A stretch of DNA of 64,000 nt from Ascochyta rabiei (taxonomy: Eukaryota; Ascomycota; Dothideomycetes; Pleosporales; Didymellaceae). The position numbers were made by a program, and so were the translations under genes. The stretch covers positions 62,001 through 126,000 of the forward strand of contig NC_082410.1 of the NCBI RefSeq assembly GCF_004011695.2, given 5' to 3'. Positions 1 to 10,092 of this stretch are shown in pieces; positions within the stretch are counted from its first letter, which is position 1, and every line of letters starts with the position of its first letter. The notes under the pieces were generated by a model. That model saw only the letters and a program-made list of their open reading frames with translations. It searched no databases and was not told the origin of the DNA.

Positions 1-702
1 TTATTATTTTATTACATACACTTACTAATTACAGTAGTTAAACTAAACCTCTGTCTTTTTTAGATAAGATTAGTTTAGATACTAAGCTTGTTAGCTATTG
101 CCTATTAATTCTAGCACCTAATAAAAATAAGTATAAGGAGGAGATTAAAAAGTCTAGTTTTAAGCTAGGGGAGCACTATTAGTCTATAACAAATGTGTAT
201 AAGACTAATAAGCAATTTTATTTGTTATTAGCTAAAAAGGATATTAAGGTATTAGGCTTTAAAGGAACTAACAACAATAATACAATAGATCTAGAATAGA
301 TATAGAGCTAATGTTTTAGCTTAAAATAACAGCTAATTAATACATACATAGCCTGTTTCGCAAGGTCTACTAATTTCTAGTTAATTTAATATTCTATATC
401 TCTACCTAATTAAAAACTTACTTAGGATATCTAAGCTAACCCTATAAAATTAATAAAGCAACTAATTCCTAGCACTAAAAATAACAATGCTGGTGTTGGG
501 GCTTAGGCTTGCCCTAGGCAGTTTGTTAAAAGGTTTTTCTATTATTCTGTTACTATAGGATTATATACCTATATTTATTATAGCTACAAATAACATATAT
601 GTTATTCCTACTAGTAGATACACCTTCTACTCTACCTAAGCTCCTTCTATCTTTTACTGTCTCTGCTACACAACTTATTAAAAGGGCTTTTCTAAAACAA
701 TT
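1..702. other. RIP-degraded DNA, probably 5' end of the hAT element
   Basis: This stretch is TA-rich with stops in every frame and no reading frame of any length. It lies directly upstream of the first recognisable hAT transposase segment and probably includes the 5' flank and terminal repeat of that element, but I could not find a convincing terminal inverted repeat. Nothing else is identifiable. Confidence 0.35.
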
Positions 703-837
703 ATGTCTTATTAAACGGCTAGTTTCCCTAGACTCTAATACTAGTTAAAGTAAGGCAACTATTATAGCATAGTATTAGTAGTAGACAACTACATTAAAGG
801 AAACTAATCATACTTCTAAAAAGCCACATTAGGATGC
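703..837 (+). pseudogene. hAT transposase, possible N-terminal segment (split by Copia-1)
   Basis: An ATG at 703 opens a frame that runs to the Copia-1 insertion point. The target-site copy GATGC (833-837) is repeated at 6113-6117, so this segment joins the sequence from 6118. It is the likely start of the hAT transposase seen clearly further on, but the N-terminal zinc finger cannot be recognised through the RIP stops, so the start codon is a guess. The assignment rests on continuity with the downstream segments rather than on a motif here. Confidence 0.4.
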
Positions 838-1005
838 TGTCAGATTGGATAGTAATAGTAATGAGTTGATGATGATGTATTAATGTTCGGTTCTTGTTCT
901 ATGTGAGGGTGATTTTCGTCTTATCTAGGTTCTGGTAGGGGCTCCTGCACAGTTTCTTAGCAGGTATATCACCTAACCTATTTCTCTAATACCTTTTATT
1001 TAACA
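838..1005 (-). repeat. Copia-1 3' LTR
   Basis: A 168-bp direct repeat of 5945-6112. It starts TGTCAGATT and ends TTTAACA. Differences between the two LTRs are mostly C/T and G/A, as expected from RIP. The purine tract of the element abuts its inner edge on the minus strand. Confidence 0.93.
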
Positions 1006-1009
1006 CACC

Positions 1010-4000
1010 CCCTTAGCTTAGAATCCTATTGTAAGCTGCGTGAACTAGTTAATTAACTCTTTAACGTAAGGTCCTCTAGTTGCTCTTACATCTTCTTCAG
1101 CGGGATATCCCTTAATATACCCTTCTAGCCCTTAATAAGTCCTAACTAATTAAGAAAGCTGGCCTATTTGCTAATTAGTAACAACTTTGTAAATCTATCT
1201 TTAATTATGTTATTAGATAGGATATATTCTACTTGAATTATTTTATAGTTAACTTCTTATTATAAGTAGTAGTTGTGTATGTTAACATGCTAAAGTTTAG
1301 TTTATATCTTAGCAACGTCTACAGTAACTAGATGTATTATCTGCATATTGTTGCATTTAATTATAATTATAGGATTGCTTAGGGTTACCTAAAGCTCTTT
1401 TAATAGTTAAGAGGTAAATATCGCTACCTTAGCTACTTAGGACAGTGCTAGGAGCTTGGCCTTAGTAGTTAACGTTGTAATAGTATCTTGTTTATTTGCT
1501 CTCTAGGCAATAAGTCCTCTAAATAGCTTAATAGCGTATCCTTAGGAACTCTTCTAGTCTACAGTGTTGTTAGCAACTAATGCGTTGCTTGCGACTTTAA
1601 GTCCTTTACCCTATCTAAAGTTAAGTAATAGATTTCTTATCTTCTGTAGGTACAGGAGCACTTAGTTAGCAGCATCTTAGTATTTATTACTTAGGTTAAC
1701 TAGAAAGCGTGCAAGTTGCAATATAGCAAACGCTATGTTAGGTTAAGTAGTTACTGCTGTAAACAACATAGATCTAATCTTTTGCTAATATTAATTAATC
1801 TCTAGTAGTTTAGCTAGACTGTTCCTAGGCTTAAGTTTAATTCTAGATATTATCGTATTATGCCTTACGTCCTGTCTAGTTACTAATTAACTAATCTTGT
1901 TAACGTATGTGGCTTATAACAATTAAATTATCTGTTGCTATCTATTACGTTAGACTTCTACACTAAGGAACTATTAAAGGTTATCTCCTCTAGTGCACAG
2001 GTAACACTCCTATATCTGTTTAATAGCATTATCTGCCTCTTATTTGTGCTTTGGGTAGTACGCAATTATAATGTTGTCTGCGTAGAAGAAGATAATTAAT
2101 CTATCCTTAATTATACAGCATAGCTCTTATAGTACTTATTTAAATCTAATTCTAGCTAATATTGGTGTAAATTCCTTCTGCTATAGTAGAGGGGAGATGC
2201 AGAGTCTGTACAGGGCTTTCTATACCTTTAGTAAGGTGCCTGTCTTCTAGTATCCTCTTAGCATCCTTATGTATATTTTGTGGTTAATAGCTGTATAGAT
2301 AAATACATTTATAACATCCTATTATTTTAGTTTAAGATTATATTTTGCAGTAATTACTATTAGTATTCTAAGTAATTAGCCTGTAAGTGTTGCTGCATAC
2401 ATGTCTTATAACGTAATATTATGTTATTAGTCTCTTCTAACTACAAGCCTTACTTTACACTTATTAAGGTAGTAGTATTTATTAAACTTGTATGTATAGA
2501 CCTACATACAGTTAAGTATTTATTATCTAGACTTCTAAACTAGGGCTACTAGAACTTTAGTCTATAACTCTATTTGTTTATAGCTTTATAGGTGTTTGTT
2601 TTCTGCTTATTTAAATATCTTATAGAGAGGGTACTCCTCTAGCTTTAAGTATACTGTAGGTAATAGCAGAAGTTTATTCTAATGCAGCTTAATTCCCTTT
2701 GCTATAATCCTCTTAAATTAAGCTTTATTAAAAGGTTTTCCTTTATGTTAACTAAGGTGTCCTGCCTTAGTGCCTGCTATAAATGCAGCTGCCTACAGCA
2801 TTATTATAGACGTTCCTTAGTCTTGTTTAAGTTAGTCTGTTGTCTTATTGTAGCTTATCTATTTAGTTAGGAATACTGCTAGTAGAGGAGTTAGTAGAGG
2901 CGTTAGGTATGCCTCTACAATCTTCCTGCCTTAGTAATATTAGGGTTGTTTAGCACGTAGAGTGTTCTCCTGCGTTGTCTTATTCTTATAGAACGTTTTA
3001 GTTTTAGATATATACCTCTGTGTAGCTAAGAGTTTAACTTTAATAATCTCAGTTGCAATTTCCTCTAACGTGTTGTGTATAAGGTTATCTATAATATCCT
3101 CTATTTTACTGTTAAATGTTGTTGTTTTTATTAAACACCACATTACGGGTACAAATTACTTTCGCTATTAATAGGACCTAGATTTAGTATATGTTGGTGG
3201 ACTGGTATCCTACTTAGTATCTAATCTATGCCTTTAGGTCTAGTCTTTGTAGCCTTAATTTTCTTTAATAAGTGTTATTAGTTATAGCAAATGCTTTGCA
3301 TCTGTATGCTCTTAAGTAAGCCTAGTTTAGTTTTTAAGGTCTAGTAACTATGCTATTTATAGTAGCTGCGCGCGTAAAGAATTTTTTATATAGTAATCTC
3401 TACTTATTTAGATAATTTAGCATCTAATTCTATAGGTATACTGCTGCTCTAGTAATTTCTAGCTAGAGTTCCTATAGTAGATTTGCGTCTAGTTAAATTG
3501 CGTATACCTTCTCTTTTATTACACCCCCTAAGCGTTTAGCTCCTCTATTCTAAGCTTATATGTCTACAGCAGAAGGCTTAAGTCTTATTAAGAGGGACAT
3601 GCACTATCTCTTAACCTCTTATTTAACTATAACAATTTTATTATCTATCTTAATTACCTTAACTATAATGTTATACTGTTTCTTTAAGAACTAGATAAAG
3701 ATCCTAAGTAGACAGATAATAGATCTTATAGGCCTGTTGTCTTTAAAGTAGAAGTCCTACTCGTACCAAAAGTGTTAGCAGGTAATAAGTATTTAACTCT
3801 TTTCCTTGTTAAAGCTTCCTGCTTTATATTTATAGAAGTCTATAGCTATTTGTTTACCTAGGCCTTTATTGTTTAATTATAGGGTTCTTTATATTTAATG
3901 CTTTAATTTTAACTATCTGCATGCGTTACACTGTAATCTTATAATACCTTTTATCTTTACCCCCTTAGATTAATACACAAGGTGCTTAATTATAGATAGT

Positions 4001-5940
4001 TCTAGATGTCTAAGCCTCTTATGCTACATTATAGCTATTACTCTTTATAGTAATCCTCTATTATAATTTATACGTATATAGAGTTCTACTATAGCTATAT
4101 TTAGTTGTTTAATAACCTACTGTCTAAAGCTTTCTATTAGAATGGCTATAATGTTGCTGTTTCTTTAACGTAGCATTGTTAGATCTTCTTAGTTATCCTA
4201 CTATATTCCTTGTCTTTAGAGTAACCTAAATAATACTAGGTTGCAGAGGAAATCTAGGCACTACACAACATTGTCTAAGCGTAGTACTTATTTACCTTAA
4301 GATCCCTCTACTAATATATTAACAGGACTATATCCTTATATCTAGACCTTAGAGTTCCTAGTCTAGATATAATCTCCTATTGCTGGCTGGCGTACGTCTC
4401 TAAGTCTTAAGAGGTTATTATAGATATACGTAGTTAAGCCAGAATCTAGAAGAAATGCCTCCTTTAATAGATATCCTTAATTGCTTGCGCTACATACTGC
4501 TTTTATACTACCTTTATTAACCTGAGCAATTTTTTAGCTATCTAGTTACTTAATAATCTTGTCTAGTGTTTAAGACGTCTTAATATGTAGAGTTATTAAT
4601 TAAGACGCTGTTATTATCTATAGTTGCTTAGTCCCTTAAGACAATACCTGTATTCTCTTTTATAAGTTACTGTTATATTTAAGTTTATACTGTACTAGGT
4701 TTACAACACCTCTATTTAGCTTAAACTACTTAGGTGCCTTAGCTGTATTTATGTAGTAGTAGTTAGATATATTATAACACTGTTTACAGGCAGAACATAT
4801 GTCTTTAGCTCTTACTGTATTCATCTCTAGGAACTGCTTAGTTCTGGCACTTTAGCTATCTATCTTTCTTGTGCTTTGCCTAGGGTTTCCCTAGCCTTAA
4901 TAATTGTTATTGGATAGCGCTCTTAGTTCTCTACTAAAGGCGTCCCTTTAAAGGTTTAAGTTAGATTTACTGCTTACTACGTATAATGCCTCTTCTACTA
5001 CAAAGGCGCTCTTAGGCTTCCCTCTTAGTAGATGTTAAAGGCCTATATAAATATAGAAGAGTTTTATTATTCTTTTTCTATTTATAGCTTTCTTATTATA
5101 TTCTAGCCCTTAGAACGCTGCAGTCTAGGTTAATACTATCTTAGATACAGAGCCTAGAAAATTATTAATAACAGCTTATGTTTACATAACCTTAGCTACC
5201 TTAAGGGTCTTAGCTTAAGTTACTGCCTAATTGTATTTACTTAGCTATATCTCCTAATTTGTAGTTGTTTACATTAGTCTAAGTGCAGCGTAGTATCTTT
5301 CTTATACTTACGCCTGTTCTTTGTCTACGTCTACTCTAACAGTGTCTTAGAGGGCAGTTATCTATTTGTGCAGCGTTCTATTTTCTGCGTAGTAGCTTAG
5401 TTGCAGATATAGTGTTACTATCATAAGAATATGCTTAACTGTTTTTAATATTTTACTTTTCTTATCTTAATAGTCTTTCTAAATTATCTTATATAACTTA
5501 AGGTAAAGCTTATAGTCTTTACAATCTTCTTTATATACCTCTTGTCCCTTTTCTAAGAGGTCTAATAACTATTTTAGTATTATAGGTGTTTGCAGCGTAG
5601 TTGTTAATATGTCTATTACTTTGTGTGTTATTCTACGCGTTCTGCTTTAACCTGCTTAGATAGTCTGTAATAACGTAGTTAAGGTGTTACTTATACTTAT
5701 TGCTAGTTTATATTATGTAATTTCTAGAGGTAGTAGCACCTCTAGTTGTATGCGTTAGAGTTGCACCCCTTTAGTGTCTGCTAGCAGCTATGTATCTTGC
5801 AACTAGCACTTAATCTTAAGTTAGCAGTACTAGGAGACCTAGTTACTTAAGTTAGTAAGAATGACCGTCGCGTCCCTCTAGCTTTGGCTAGTTGCTATTT
5901 TGCTTGTTGTTGGCGCTTATTATAGCGGCAGTAAGACTCT
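1010..5940 (-). pseudogene. Copia-1 gag-pol remnant
   Basis: This is the internal region of Copia-1, read on the minus strand. The order expected for Ty1/Copia elements is gag, protease, integrase, reverse transcriptase, RNase H. I recognise the reverse transcriptase active-site block near 2060-2090, where I-I-F-F-Y-A-D-N-I-I-I-A-Y-Y is readable; the second catalytic Asp is Asn. In-frame TAG and TAA occur every few codons, so no protein can be made. The short open frames at 2682-2870 and 2940-3143 inside it are chance frames. Confidence 0.8.
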
Positions 5941-5944
5941 TAAT

Positions 5945-6112
5945 TGTTAGATTAGATAGTAATAGTAATAAGTTAATAATGATGTATTAATGTTTGGTTC
6001 TTGTTCTATGTAAGGGTGATTTTTGTCTTATCTAGGTTCTGGTAGGGGCCCCTACACGGTTTTTTAGCAGGTATATCGCCTAACCCATTTCTCTAATACC
6101 TTTCATTTAACA
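5945..6112 (-). repeat. Copia-1 5' LTR with adjacent primer-binding site
   Basis: A 168-bp LTR, TG to CA, followed by the duplicated target GATGC. On the minus strand the internal sequence right after it begins ATTAAGAGTCTTACT. The same string follows the 5' LTRs of Copia-2 and Copia-3 and is the probable primer-binding site. Confidence 0.92.
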
Positions 6113-8157
6113 GATGCTCTAACTTGCTTAGGCTAGATCTAGAGTAGATATAGCAAAGCCTCTTAGGTATAAGATAGCTATCTATACATATACTGTTAAA
6201 ACTATAGGTTAGTTCTTTAGCGCCTAGTTTTAAAAGGCTATAGGACTAAGCATCTTACCTAACACCTTAGCTTTAGGCCTGCAGACAAATTAAGAATCCT
6301 GCTTATACTTTATTAAACCTCCTATTACATCTATACACCACCTACCAGCAAAACAAAAACTAGTTTTCTTTTAATATGGTATACTCTGCTTTAGCGTTTA
6401 GAATAGAGCTTATGTAATTAGGTGTTAACAACAACCTCCATTTTTACCTAATTAAAAAGCTGTTATTCTAACTAATTATCTACTTCTTAGGACTAGAAGC
6501 TGTAATAGCTACCTGTTATAAATTTAGCTAGATGTTATAGAGCCTATTTAAGGGTGCTAAACAGGCTCTTCTCTAGGATCTTAGATTAAGTACTATATTG
6601 TCTGTTGCCTTAGATACCTAGACTACAAGTAATTACCTTAGCGTTGTAGCTATTAAAGGTTACTATATAAACAAGAGCCAGAAATTATAAGAAGTTCTTT
6701 TAAACTTTATTCCTCTACGCAGAAAATATACAGGATCCTCTATAGCATAGCAAGCTCTTTGTCTTCTTTAGGAAACTAAAACTACAAAATAACTGCTTAC
6801 TATTACTTACAACAATACTAGTAATAACAGTGCTTTCTTACAGACCGTACAGAGGTTACTACAGCAGAACAATACTACTTAGAATAGTTGAGAGAACACT
6901 ATCCCTTTTCTTGCATGAATAATTAACCTTATTATATAAGATATCATTTACTATCTCTAACTTAAAGAATTACCAGAACTAGAACATAGAGAAAGACTGC
7001 AGCAACACTATATTAGGGGTATTAAAAACAGCAAGTCTGTTCTTAACTCTCTCTAAAGGTAGATATTATTTATTATATAATTTTATTACATACTGAGTAT
7101 TACACAGATCTAAGCTATCTGCATTAGAATTAATCTATTACTATAATAATCTAAGAGGTTTCTTACACTATAGAGAAATATTCTAATGAATGATTAACTA
7201 TTACTTATATAAGATATTAGGACTAGGTAGAACTATACCTATGATATGTGTAAGCGCGCACTAAAGCTTTAGGTCTACATTAACAAATAGTTAGAGCAAG
7301 AAATTGCACTAAAGACACTAAGCTGTAGAGGAGGTGCTTCTACATATAACAAGGTGGCAGAAGCTGATTTAAAAGATCTTAAGAAACTTTAACTAGCAGT
7401 AAATAAGTAGTAGCACCTGCAGGCTGTTACAATAATGCTACAGCAATTAAAAAAGGAATCTAGTGCCCTTAGTAAGACTTATAAGCCTCTTAACTAGCAC
7501 ATCTAGCTAATATATAACTAGCTATTTAATTTCTTAGATTAGATAACTAAAGAGCTTCGTAACAACCTAGGTTACGCTGATAACTTTAAATAGCCAGAAG
7601 TTATAAAAGCAGCTGTGCAAAAGGGTTGTGTTAAGCTGTCTAAGTACTATTAAATAACAGAGGATAGTTACAGGTTCTTGTTTAAATATGCAATATTCTT
7701 AGATCTAAGCTAGAAGCTTATTTTGTATAAGGTAATGTTATTACAGTAGTTTATTACATACTATTACTAACCACGTTATAAAAATAGTACCTAGAAAATT
7801 TAAGATAAGCACATTTACTTAGGGTAATTCTTACAATACCTAGATTATTATAATGAAAATAAATCAGGTCGCTCTACACAAGTACTTTACCACTCTGTTT
7901 AACAGTTAGTAGAAGATAATTTGTTCTAAAACCCGCAATATAAGTTAATCAACCTAATAGGAGCTTTTTATCCTACAGTTAGAGTTTAATCCTGTCTGAT
8001 AATAACAAGGAGGTGGCTTACACCTGCTAAGAAGTAGAGGCCTATCTTAGTACCCCTTGCATACAACAGGGAGATGGATTTAATCTACTAGACTAGTAGA
8101 AGGTTAACGCTGTAACCTACCTATAGCTTGTGTATTTAGCAAAATATATAATTACAC
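6113..8157 (+). pseudogene. hAT transposase, central segment
   Basis: Plus-strand translation, reading RIP stops as Gln or Trp, gives the hAT catalytic region. Near 6590-6960 there is S-V-A-L-D-T-(W)-T, then G-Y-Y-I-N, L-N-F-I-P-L-R and N-N-T-S-N-N (from D-N-A-S-N-N), then I-I-N-L-I. Near 7630-7720 an A-I-F-L-D-L-S block resembles the hAT motif before the dimerisation domain. Near 8080-8150 Y-L-x-L-V-Y-L-A-K-Y-I-I-T is the start of the dimerisation domain, which is cut there by Gypsy-3. The gene is dead from many stops. Confidence 0.8.
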
Positions 8158-8412
8158 TGTGCCGGTGCACACAGTGACTGCCTTAGTAAGATCTAGGATG
8201 CTTAGCTAGTGTACGTAATCTGGCCGTTAGAAAGGTATAAGAGGCCTTAACAGGAACTGTTAAGGCACAACACCTACAACAACAATTAGAAACACTTACT
8301 TATAGAATTCAATTACTGTATTACCTATCTCTCTAACCCTTAACAATAATAATAATAAGTATCCTTCCTAATTTGCCTGCTTACAAGATGCTTTAATACT
8401 TATACTAGAATA
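8158..8412 (+). repeat. Gypsy-3 LTR 1
   Basis: A 255-bp LTR nearly identical in layout to 13090-13344. It starts TGTGCCGGTG, and its end reads GAATA where LTR 2 and 3 read GAACA, a C-to-T change. It is followed by AAATGGTAACC, a likely primer-binding region. Confidence 0.88.
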
Positions 8413-8456
8413 AAATGGTAACCTAACTAGGGGGCACAGTATAGCAGGCAACATTA

Positions 8457-8684
8457 AAATTCTGCTACTCTAAAGGCTAGGTTATAGTCTAGGGATTATC
8501 CTGTTAACTCTAGACTAGGACGCTATTATCTGAAAATCTGCCACTCTGAAGGCTGGGGCACGGCCTAGGAATTATCCTGTCCATTCTGGACTAGGACGTT
8601 ATTATCTAAAAATCTGCCACTCTGAAGGCTGGGGCACGGCCTAGGAGTTATCCTGTTAATTCTGGACTAGGACGTTATTATCAG
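8457..8684 (+). repeat. Tandem repeat, three 76-bp units
   Basis: Three consecutive 76-bp units start at 8457, 8533 and 8609. Each has CTGCCACTCTGAAGG near its start and GGACTAGGACGTTATTAT near its end. The first unit is RIP-altered, the other two are nearly identical. They lie in the non-coding leader of Gypsy-3. Confidence 0.9.
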
Positions 8685-8710
8685 ACTTATTAGCACGCCT
8701 CAGCGCCCCT

Positions 8711-8870
8711 CAGCACCTCTCCCAGCACATCCGGCGTATCTGTTAGCACTCTCCCAGCACATCCAGCGTATCTGTCAGCACTCTCCCAGCACATCTGGCG
8801 TATCCGTCAACACTTAGATCCAGCATATTCAGCGTATCTGTTAACACCCAGATCCAGCATATCCAGTGGA
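8711..8870 (+). repeat. Tandem repeat, about five 32-bp units
   Basis: Units begin near 8711, 8744, 8776, 8808 and about 8840. The core is CAGCACATCCAGCGTATCTG. The last two diverge (CTCTCC replaced by AGAT). This is a minisatellite of the Gypsy-3 leader, only lightly touched by RIP. Confidence 0.85.
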
Positions 8871-9054
8871 TCCGGCGGATCTGTTAGATCCCAAGGCATG
8901 CCACATGCCAGCCAATCAGCACCTGCCAGGTGACACCTGGTAGCATCTAATTGGACAGGAGGAACTGCCTCTCCCTATCGTCAGTGGTCATCTATTAGTA
9001 TTAGTAGCAGCTATTATAGCATGATGGGACTATGCTGTTAAGGTGGGGGAGGTT

Positions 9055-9228
9055 TGTGCCGGTGCACAGAGTAACTACCTTGGTAATGCTGGTGAACAGG
9101 GGGGATAGCCTCGGTAATGCTGGTGAACAGGATGGATAACCTCGGCAATTCCTCAGATGCCAGGTATAAGAGGGGCATCCATCCTTCTAATAGACAGACA
9201 CCTTACTACTATTAACCTATCTATCTAT

Positions 9229-9323
<95 letters not shown>

Positions 9324-9377
9324 TCTTGTTCCTGATGTGCCTGCTAAACGAGATGCTTCGATACCTATACTGGAACA
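9055..9377 (+). repeat. Gypsy-3 LTR 2 with CT microsatellite
   Basis: It has the same ends as LTR 1 and 3 (TGTGCCGGTGC to TGGAACA) but is 323 bp long. The extra length comes from a pure CT run at about 9233-9318 and some unique sequence. A purine tract stands just before it, so it is placed like a 3' LTR for the part on its left and like a 5' LTR for the part on its right. The open frames across the CT run on both strands are artefacts. Confidence 0.85.
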
Positions 9378-9420
9378 AAATGGTGACCTAACCAGGGGTA
9401 ATCGATCGTGTCCCCAGTAG

Positions 9421-9854
9421 CATTTAAGTCCTGACACTGTGCCGCCAGCTCTTTCTACGTCTGCAAGGACCCTGTCTAGTTGCTGGATGTGCTTAAGCAC
9501 ATATCGCCTAACACCAGGTAAAGCCTCCTTGCCATTATAATCTGTCTTTAGACTACTACTAGTAACGTTATTAAGGAAAGGAAGTGTATCTGGCTAGTGA
9601 TCCTTAAGAATCTTCGTCATAATTCTTTGGAAGACAGCTACTAAGTTAGTAGCCCCTTAAACTAGGGTACACAATCGTAAAAGGCCAATTAGCGTTATAA
9701 CTGCTGTTATGTCTCTGCTGTCTTTGTGCAGTGTTATCTGGTTGTAACTGGAGAAGAAGTCCATGAGTGACATGATCTTACAACCGGCAAACCTCTCAGA
9801 GAACTCGTCTGTGGTTGGCGGGGTTCCTGCATCTCGAACAGAGACCCTGTTCAT
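9421..9854 (-). pseudogene. Gypsy-3 reverse transcriptase segment, inverted
   Basis: The minus strand encodes the middle of a Ty3/Gypsy reverse transcriptase. M-N-R-V-S-V-R-D-A-G-T-P-P and D-E-F-S-E-R-F-A-G open it, then M-D-F-F-S-S-Y-N-Q-I and S-R-D-I-T-A. It goes on past one stop through G-A-T-N-L-V-A-V-F-Q-R-I-M-T-K-I-L-K-D-H to V-R-R-Y-V-L-K-H-I-Q-Q-L-D-R-V-L-A-D-V-E-R-A. It is opposite in orientation to the rest of the element. The first 200 bp (9654-9855) are unique; the remainder is an inverted copy of 9856-10092. It is a rearranged fragment, not a gene. Confidence 0.8.
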
Positions 9855-10092
9855 AGGGCTACTAACTCAGTGGCTGTCTTCTAAAGAATTATGACGAAGA
9901 TTCTTAAGGATCACTAGCCAGATACACTTCCTTTCCTTAATAACGTTACTAGTAGTAGTCTAAAGACAGATTATAATAGCAAGGAGGCTTTACCTAGTGT
10001 TAGGCGATATGTGCTTAAGCGCATCTAGCAACTAGACAGGGTCCTTACAGACGTAGAAAGAGCTAGCAGCATAGTGTTAGAACTTAAATGAT
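9421..10092. repeat. Imperfect inverted repeat (fold-back) in Gypsy-3
   Basis: The left arm 9421-9653 and right arm 9856-10092 are reverse complements apart from scattered, mainly C/T and G/A differences, around a spacer of about 200 bp. Both arms encode the same reverse transcriptase segment in opposite directions. The outer left edge abuts the leader next to LTR 2. Confidence 0.88.

Larger units (their letters stand above)
838..6112 (-). mobile_element. Copia-1, Ty1/Copia LTR retrotransposon, full length, RIP-inactivated
   Basis: Two 168-bp LTRs (838-1005 and 5945-6112) begin TG and end CA, and the element is flanked by a perfect 5-bp duplication GATGC (833-837, 6113-6117). A polypurine tract lies on the minus strand just inside the left LTR, so the element reads right to left. 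Reverse-strand translation shows the Copia reverse transcriptase core, with Y-A-D-N-I-I at 2068-2085 in place of Y-V-D-D. Stops are dense throughout. It is inserted in the hAT element. Confidence 0.93.

Noticed and set aside
8711..8870. CRISPR-like array
   Set aside because: The 32-bp units are contiguous with no unique spacers, and the genome is fungal.
9157..9500. Open frames on both strands across the CT run, with Ser-Leu or Arg-Glu repeats
   Set aside because: Pure consequence of the CT microsatellite in LTR 2 of Gypsy-3.
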